Source: a virus. From it: a DNA stretch of 45,224 nt. Made by a program: the position numbers and the translations under genes. The notes under the pieces were generated by a model that was not told the origin of the DNA, did no database searches, and saw nothing but the letters and a program-made list of their open reading frames with translations. Of this stretch, positions 34,401 through 43,400 are shown piece after piece (within the stretch, counting starts at the first letter, position 1; every line of letters starts with the position of its first letter). The DNA lies in IMG/VR virus record IMGVR_UViG_3300017527_000316, positions 1 through 45,224 of that record. One strand, given 5' to 3'.

Positions 34401-37400
34401 GGAGCTTCTCCATTACAGACGCTTGGAAAGGACCCACAGTACGAGAGATCAATTAGAAATTTTGATAAAGCCATCAGCGAGATTGAAGGTATCATGCCGC
34501 TGTTGGAGAAGAACAGACCTCGTCGTGGCTATCATCAAGAAAATGTTGTAAACTTACAGACCAGGACCGCACCTTTTTATAGTGCAGAAGACAGACTAAA
34601 TCCTGATGAGCAGAAAAAACTTATCAAGGACCTGAACCTTGAGATCAATGAGACTTTAAAGAGAATCAGACAGACTCAAGGGGCAGCAGCCCTTCCTGGA
34701 AATCTTAGACGTGCTACTAGTTTAGGTATTCCAGAATCACAAGCTGGTAATGTAGAAGAATACAGACCAGGTGGTACAGGTGCGACCAAACACCTAAAGA
34801 GTCTTCATTCTACAGGCCTCAAGTTTTATGGCGAAGACCTAACTGCTCAAGCCCCATTCCAGCAGTTCCAACAAGCTGGTAGAAATATATCCAACGTAAC
34901 CAACGCTATGGTAGACCTAGCAGGTGCTGCCGAGCTGCCCAAACTTCGTTCTACAAAAGAACGTTCACTTATCGAGAGTGGTAGGTATGGGGACAAGGGG
35001 TATGGTTACAATGTAACTGCTGAACTACGTAACACAGCAGCCAACTTTGAAGATCAGATTGTTATTGCTGGTAAATTAGCTAAGGCTCTAACCTCTGCTG
35101 TCAGTACCCTGGTAAAACCAGGACAGGCTGGTAGAGTACGTGGTGGTACCACTGAAGAGAGAATAGCCGGTACTGGTGTAACTGAGCTCAAAGAACAAGA
35201 AATCTCTAAGGTAGCCCGAGAGTACATGAAGATTCTCGGTGTGCCTGAGTCTTATAAGGGCCGTGCTGACAAGGCTCTGATCCAAGAAGTAAAGAAAACT
35301 GTAGCTGTTGTTCGTGGTGAGAGCGTAGAGGTTCAACAAGGTAAACTTGCTGAAACCTTCTTGAATTATTTTGGTAGAAAGCTTACCACAAGATATGGTT
35401 CTAAGGGTGTTAGTGTTACCCCTACAGGGGACACTGGAAATTTATCAGAAATTCTTTCCCAGCATGCTGGAACCAAAATAAAATTAGATCCAAGTCAGAC
35501 ACTCGGAGCAGCCTTCGTACCCAAGACTATGGGTAAGTTGGTCAGTGAGATGTTTGGTAGTGATGTTTCTGATGAGCTAAAACAAAAACTCGTTGCCTCT
35601 GGTAATAAGTTCATGATTGATATATTCCAGAGACAAGGCAAAGGTGCTGTTGTAGCCGCTGACGAGGCTAAGAAAACTGCTGACCTTTTTAAAGAATTTT
35701 CTATGGCTTGGGAGGACGTTATAGGTGGGTCGGCTCCTGGCTTAGGAACCGGCGGCATAGCTAAAATCAAGGAAACCTATAGTGGCAAATACGGAGCTAA
35801 GGATCTAAGAGAGGTCAAGCCTATTGATGTACGCATCAGTTCTTACGGTGCAGCCAAGCGTGGTCTCCAGACTGAGTTTATGGAGTCCATCTTTAGTAAT
35901 GTTGCTGGTACTGGTAAGGGTGGTGTTACTACCGTTCAGAAATTGGGTAAGCCAGCTTACGAAGAGCTGTTGCAGCAAGGCGGTTTGTCTAAATATTCTG
36001 GTGCTCTGGGTTATAAGAAAGCCTCTGGTTCCCAGGAAGAAATCGAGCGTGCTCTTTATTCTAAATTCACTGGCAAGAAACCAGAAACTTTTGAAGATGC
36101 CCTGGCTTCTGGTGATGACAAAGCCTTGTTGGCCAAGAGAGCAGCTGCACTAGAAGCGGCCTCTAGTTATTACTCAGATATAGTAGATGAGTTTGGTAAA
36201 AAACGTACAGGCCTAGTAGGCGAGAAATTTGTACAGGTTGTAGAAGAACCAACAGAGAACCCTGAGTGGCAGCGTGGTCAAATTGAACGCGGGCTAAAGG
36301 GTGCTCGTCTAAATCTCCCAGCCTTCTCAGCATATGCTACCGTATTCGGTGAGCAGTCCAACTTTATGAAAGAGCTTCAAGGAAGCTTAGACATAAATGC
36401 TAAGAAGCATTGGGAATACATGAAGTCATTACAGACCATACAAGACCAAGATAGTATGGTTTATAAGAATATAACCAAGGGTCTAGAAACTGTAGATGTC
36501 GGCGATGTAAGGAAGTTTGACCTTTCTACAGGTGTCTATGGTAAGAAATATGTAACAGATGAGTCTGGTGTTCAGGCTCTCAACCCAAGAAGCTTCTCTG
36601 ACACTATCTTAGATTTAGAGAAGTTTGCTAACGCTTTCAAGTTGGCTATTCCTACCGGACAATATGGTCCAGGCGGAGAGATCAAGAAAGAAGAACTCTA
36701 CGTTCCTGGAGCACTCGCTAGAGGTACGTACCCAGAGCCGCTACTTGCTGGTGAACGTGGTATGGATCAAGTCACTCGTCGTTTATCTCACTTTGTAAAT
36801 ATGGCTAAGGAACTTAACGATGTCATGGCAGAGCCTGACAAGTTCTTAGATGCCGGCGAAATCAGAAAGAAGATTCCACCCGTTGTTGGTGCGTGGGTGA
36901 AAGAATCTTGGGATCTTGCCAAGTCTAAAGCTCCTGATGCAGAGACACAGCTATCTGGTATTCTAAATAGAATGCTTCCTGCCCTGTCTACCACAGACGC
37001 TCCGAGCCCAGGCCTGATCAACACGGCCGGCCGAACAGAGTATCAGTTTGTGCAAGATTTCTATAAGGGTCAGATGAGTAAGGTAGCGGGTGGTGATAAG
37101 ACACGAGGCGAAGCTCTAGCCACTACAATATCCACTGCTGGTGACTTATTAATAGGTAAGAGAAAAGGAACTCCAGAACAATTGGCAGCTCCTACTGGAT
37201 TGTCTCGTTCTATTGATCAGGGGGTTGGCGGTATCTTCGCTCAGAAGTTGGGAGTCGATGTTGTACAAGACGCTATAGATAAGAGAGTTGCTTCTCTAAA
37301 CAAAGCTAAGATAGACTATTATAATACATTGGCTGAGTCTGCCACTGGTAAAACTGGTAGTGTCAATGAGTTACTGTTTAGTAGAAAGATTCCAGCTGTT

Positions 37401-40400
37401 ATGGGTAAAGCCACCACAGCCGTCGTTGACAAGCGTCAAGATCTTAGTAAATTCGGTCTGCACCTAAGAGACATTGAGCAAAAGTTTGGTGTGAATCTTG
37501 GAGTATCTGCAGACGAACTCCAGAATATTTCTAAGACACATAGTGAAGCTATAGATAATTATGACAAGATTGGTATACCTGTTCTGAAACAAACTGAGCT
37601 TGGTATCCCAACAGCCTTTGCTAAGAAGATTCCTTTAGACTTCACAAAGAAATACCAAGTATCTAAGAAGGGTGATGTGACACATCAGGCTCCAGAGGAT
37701 GTATCTGGAACACTGTTTGACCTTTTAAAATACAGTGACCGACTTCAAACAGCGGCAGGTAAGAAAGATCCTACGTTGCAGAAGGAAGTCGATCAATATA
37801 TAAAAGATGACCTGGTGCCTTATGTAGAGAGTATTCGTTATCCGTTTACTGGTACGTCATCTATTGCTCCATTCAAGCCTAGACTGCTTGACGACAAGGA
37901 CTACACCGATGCTTCAGGAAGAGCGTTGTCTAGTAATGTTCTGGTAGCTCCTGGTGTACCCGAGGGTCTAGAGGGTCTGGCTCCTATATTGAGTGACTTG
38001 CAGGACAAGCTAAAATCATTCAGTGCTAAGAGAGAGGAGCTTCAAAAAGGTGGAGGCACACAAGAAGAGATCGACAACCTCACCTCTATAATCAGAGAGT
38101 TGAGCGTAGCTATCTCTAACGTAATACCTAAGTACACCGCTCAAGCACAGAAACTTGACTTTGACGGTGACCAGATAGAAGTGCACGCAGCTAAGACTGC
38201 GTCTGCTAGAAAGGACATTGAGAAACATTTCAAGAGATTTCACATTGGCGATACGAAAAAAGATCCTTATACTGCTGATGTATTCAGAACAGATTTCTTG
38301 GCAGATGCTGCTAAGGTAGGTACTACAGGACAGTATGTTCTGGGTGAGGGCCAAGCTGCTTTTGAAAAGAAATTCCCTGCAGGCAAGGCTTTTGATTTCT
38401 TGAAGAGCCCGTTCTTAACCGAGGATCTTGAATACCTAAGTTCGAGAGAGGCCTTAGGAGTTTTAGGAGACACTAAGGGAGCTGGTGATGTTTCTAATGT
38501 TATCAAGGACGTACTGGTAGAGCAGAACAAACCTATGGAAACCATAGCAGCAGTTATGGGAGACATATCTAAGCTCGACAAAGCAGACCCAGCACAGTAT
38601 GTAGACGGTATAGTTTCTGTCATAGAGTCCCAGCACATGGATCTTCTAAAAACTGTTGAAGCTGGTATCAAGAAAAAACTGTATGAACAGAAGTTTGGTG
38701 ACACTATCGAGGCCCAATTGTTCAAGGTACATACAGGTACTGAAACAGAGGGGCTATATAGAGTCCACAGAATGGCTGAGACTGCCACAGGCTTCGGCGG
38801 CGGAGAGATTGCTGGCCGACCAGGTAAGTCTACTGAATATTTTCAGAGTCGTTTCCCAGCTGGCTTGAAGTCTATGGGCGGACGCCCGGAAGAAGAGTTC
38901 AATACCATGATGAACGAAATGGTTCGTTTTGGTATCCAGAAAGGTATGGACGTAAAGCATGCTGGTGAAAAGCCCGTAGCTGGAGAGATGATAGGTTATC
39001 TAACTAAGGGTGTGACAGGTGCTACCGACCTATGGGAAAGAGTACAAGATGAGAATGATAAGACTTTTTCTGATCTAAAAGATTTTGCTGGAGCCAACGA
39101 GTCTTCTGTTAGAATGCGTCTTGGTGCCCTCAGTACCTCTGATGTTATGGGCGAAGCCAAGAAGATTGTAGAGTCTCGGGGCGAAAAGATGGACGTCTCC
39201 GGTATGGACAGAGAAGCATTGATTCAGCTCATAGTAGATAAGGTGGGCTTCAAAGGATTCTTAGAAGAACTTTCTACCTTAATAAGAAAGGAAGCCGTTG
39301 AAGGTCTTATAGCTCAGGCCGAGACTTGGTCGCCATCCAAAAAGGCCGATCCAGGTGGAGGACTTCCTGCCATCAAGGGTAATCTTAAAGATTGGGCAAA
39401 CCAAGCTGTACAGCAACAGATAGAACGTGGTGGTATCAATATTCGTCAGGACATAACAGAAGCCAAGCAGCCTCTGTATGGAATGAGAACTTTCTTTGCA
39501 TCTCCTGCCGGAGAGCATAAGAAATATATGGATAAGTTTGGTGATGTGCCCGTGCCTAAGGAAGAGTTAGAAGGTCTCTCAGAGAAAGACGCTAAACAAT
39601 ACAAATATAAATATAAGAAAGCTAAAGCTACTGCAGCCAATATTCAGAATGAACTAAGAGCCTTCGCTTCAAGTAAGCAGGGTGGTGCTTATGCTGACAT
39701 GATCCGTGGTGCTGTAGATAGTCTATATACACAACAAGCAGAAGTAGAGAAATACATTACTGCTATTGTAAAAGAAGGTTATAACGCAGACGCAGCGAAG
39801 GGTATGGACACGGCAGATCGTACTCTAAGTAGGCAAGGTGTGTCTGGATTCGCTAACTCAGTTCTAAACATGAAGACCGGTATGAGAGATGAAGTAGAGC
39901 GTCTCTCTGATGTGGCTGGTGTTCCTGGCCTAAGTGATACTGAGATGTTCAGCATCAGACGTGAGACTGCCGGTAAGTTTGCTGAAACAAAGAGAAAAGA
40001 GTTGTCCAGTTCTGGTATGTCTGAAGATGACACAGAGACAGCCGTAAAAGAATATGTTGATAAGATGGTTGAAAAAGCTCAATCATTGAAGCAGCTGGAT
40101 AGAGTCATAGACTCATTAGTTTCAAAACAATTTGAAGGTAGGGTGCTTCAAGACCTTCTGCCAAGACCGGGAGAGATAGGTCAGTTTAGCCTCCATGATA
40201 AGTCTCGTGGTGAAGCTTTCCAGAAAGCCAGAGAGAAGATGAAGTTTGAAGGCGGCAAAGCTAGAATAGCTCAGCCTGGCCAAATGGCATCTGGTGCACA
40301 GCCACCTGGCGGTGCAGGTATGCTAGGGACTGGTGGAGTGGTTCCTGTACAGATAGTAGGGGCCGACCCAGGAGTTACCATCAATGTTAGGGGCCTTGAG

Positions 40401-43400
40401 GGAGCCGGATTTGTAGATAAGGCACCAGGTCCTGTCGACACCATGGCTATGTTCGACAAAGAGCTTCAGCAGTTCGCTTCTGAAACTGGTGAGATAGCCG
40501 ACATACTTAAAAAGGTAAAACCACCCAGAGCTGGTGGTAAGTCAATTGGATACGATGCTTTCTATTCACCAAGTAAATTTGCTGGTGGTGGTGACGCCTA
40601 CGGCGGTGGAACAAGAGAGTACAGTGAAGAAGGAAGAGCAAAGGAACAGGTAGAACGTATTGCTAGAGACATGATCTCTAGACAACAGCTACCACCGTCT
40701 TCACAGGCGTTGGCTGACTGGGGTACTGCGATACATGGTAAGTTTGAAGAAATTCTGAAGACTCGTGGTGATACGGATGTTGAAAGATATGGCGAGTTTA
40801 CAGACGAGGTTGGTGGAATCATTGGTGGTTTTGCTGACGTTGTAGAGTATACCTCTCCAGATAAAACAAAGGTTGCTAAGGTTGCTGATATAAAAACTAT
40901 TGGCGGCGGTAAGTTAGAGAAGATCCAGAAGGCTATAGAGAAAGCAGGTAGTTCTGAATTTTCAGACGTAATAAAGAACATGGATGATAACGCTAAGCGT
41001 CAGATGGAAGATTATTTTAGTCAGCTGAATGCTTATCTAAAAATATTCGCCGAAACTGCAAAAGCAGAGATTAGATTCTATGACAGAGAGGGTATGGGTG
41101 AGGACATTGAAGACTTCACTGCTGTATCCTTCAATTTTGATCCTGAAAGATTCCAGAAAGACATGCAAGCGTTGGCCAGTGCCAGAGGTATGGTTCAAAA
41201 GACTGGCGGTAAGTTCCTAAAAACCAATGTTAGGAACCAAGCTAACGCCCCTGAGGCCGAAGGTGGTTCGGTAGACGAACTAAATAGGCTCATGGAGCTG
41301 TCTAAGAAGGCGTATGAGCGTGAAAGAGGCGGTGGGGGTATCAGAGCTATAGCTGCTGGTATTGGTGCCCATAAAAGAGGTAAGGGGTACGAAGAAGCCG
41401 TAAGTGGAATGAAGGACCAGGCTGAGAATCTAGCTCGCAAGAGTATGTTCAAGAAACTAAAGCCTACTGAAGTAGATAGATATCTTGTGCAGCCTGAACC
41501 TATGGAAGGCGAAACAGCAGAAGCTTATCTACATAATTTGAAATTGTTGCATGACCAATCCAAACTATATCAGAAGACTAAGGGATTGGACATGGATTCA
41601 ACAGACTCTATGCCGAAACAAGTTGGAGAGTCCATCAGTTCCGTGAAGGATAAGGGACCAGATTACCAGGGTTTTATAGAGCTTACTGGTAAACTAAAAG
41701 ATATGGAACGCTCAGACTTTACCGGTATGGATATGATAAAGGCTTGGAAGCTCTACAGAATGGCTGTTGGTGATTGGCTATTGAAGAGGGCTGATGATGC
41801 ATACGATGAGATGCGTGCTCTCGAAGATGCTGGTGATATTAGAGAAGCCAACCAAGCTTATGGTACATTTGGTAATAGGGTAGGTAGAGCCCAAGAATTC
41901 GTTAGACGCAGTATTGGTAAGCGTACTGATATATACACAGACGACAAGAGATTTGTTTCTGAAAATTTGGCTAAGTCGGCCGGTGTGTATCAGAGTCCGA
42001 AGCAGATCATGAAGAGAATTGGGGAGCCTTTGGGGGATGATCCTAAGGTACTAGAATCCTTTAGAAGTGTTATTCAAGGGATTGATAAAGAGATAGGTAA
42101 AACTCCTCCTGTTGATGCAGCCAGAGCTATATTTGGTGACCTCTCTGATATGAATACTGATCTAGCTGGTATACTGTCTGACGGTGAAAGGTTCAAACGT
42201 CTCGGCCCAGAAATTTTGGAAGCCTGGGATTTTGATAAGCTTGCCCAGAGAGCCACAAGACTAAGAACGGCATTGCAGCAGATCCTTAGAGACAACAAGG
42301 AGATGGATGCTGTTCAAAGAAAGAATGTAGATAACATTGTAAAATACCTCAAGAACATTGAGGGCATGTATTCACATATGAATTTGGGTGAGGGTACAGG
42401 TGGTTACGGTATGACAGGAGTCGTGCCGGTGCCTAAGTTTGAAACTCCAGCCAATCAGAAAGCACTGCATGCACGTAATATTCAGTCTGTTAGACAATAT
42501 TTCGGCAAGTCCGAAGAGACGGGCGGTCCTGAAATTGGAGAGCGTTTTAGTTACTCAGAAAAGATTATCGGTATGGCCGGTGAGACTATAAAGAACACCA
42601 CCCACCATTTCCATAAATATGGTGAGGAATTACTCGCTACTGGTGAAAAGACTGGTCAGTTTTCTGAATCACAGCAAGACATTATAGAGAAGATGCAGAG
42701 AGTCAACGCCTCCTTTGCCAACGCTGTAAGACGTGTTGTTATGTGGGGTGCTGCTTCTCGTCTGGTCTACGGTGGTGTGTCTAACCTCAAATCTGGTCTC
42801 GATGAGCTGGCCAATATCGAAGTTGGTATCGCTCAGTTGAGAATGGTTATGAGTCCTTTAGAAACTGATTTCCAGAAACTGTCTAAGGGTGCGACTGGTC
42901 TTGCTAAACAATACGGTGTTCCTGTAACCGATGTGTTGAAATCAATGAAGGTTTTCGCACAACAAGGTTTGAAACAAGGGGACGTACTAGATAGAACACA
43001 AACAGCCACACTGGCTTCTAACGTTACTACACTAAACGCTAAGGAAGCTACGGAGGCTTTGACTGCTGCTATGAGAGTCTTCCGTGAGGAAGGACAGCAG
43101 TCCTTGAGATTCTTGGATGCTTGGAGTGAGGTTGAAGCGAAGCACGCCATTACAGCTGACGACATGGCTAACGCTATCAAGAAATCAGCTGCCGCTGCTA
43201 AGAGTGCCGGTGTTTCTTTTGATCAGTTGAATGGTATGGTTGCTGCTGTTGGTGCTGTAACCAGACAGACTGGTAAAGAGGTTGGTACTTCTTTCCGTTT
43301 CATCTTTAGAAGACTTTACTCTGAAGAAGGTCCTAAAGAATTAGCTAAACTGAATATTCCTACCGTTACGGATGAAGGTGAGCTCAGAGGAGCCTATGAT

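Noticed and set aside
34983-35010. RYGDKGYGY (residues 1170-1178) as the beta lysine motif
   Set aside because: It lies before NFED instead of after it and lacks the first lysine at the right spacing. The RYGSKG stretch at residues 1306-1311 fits better.
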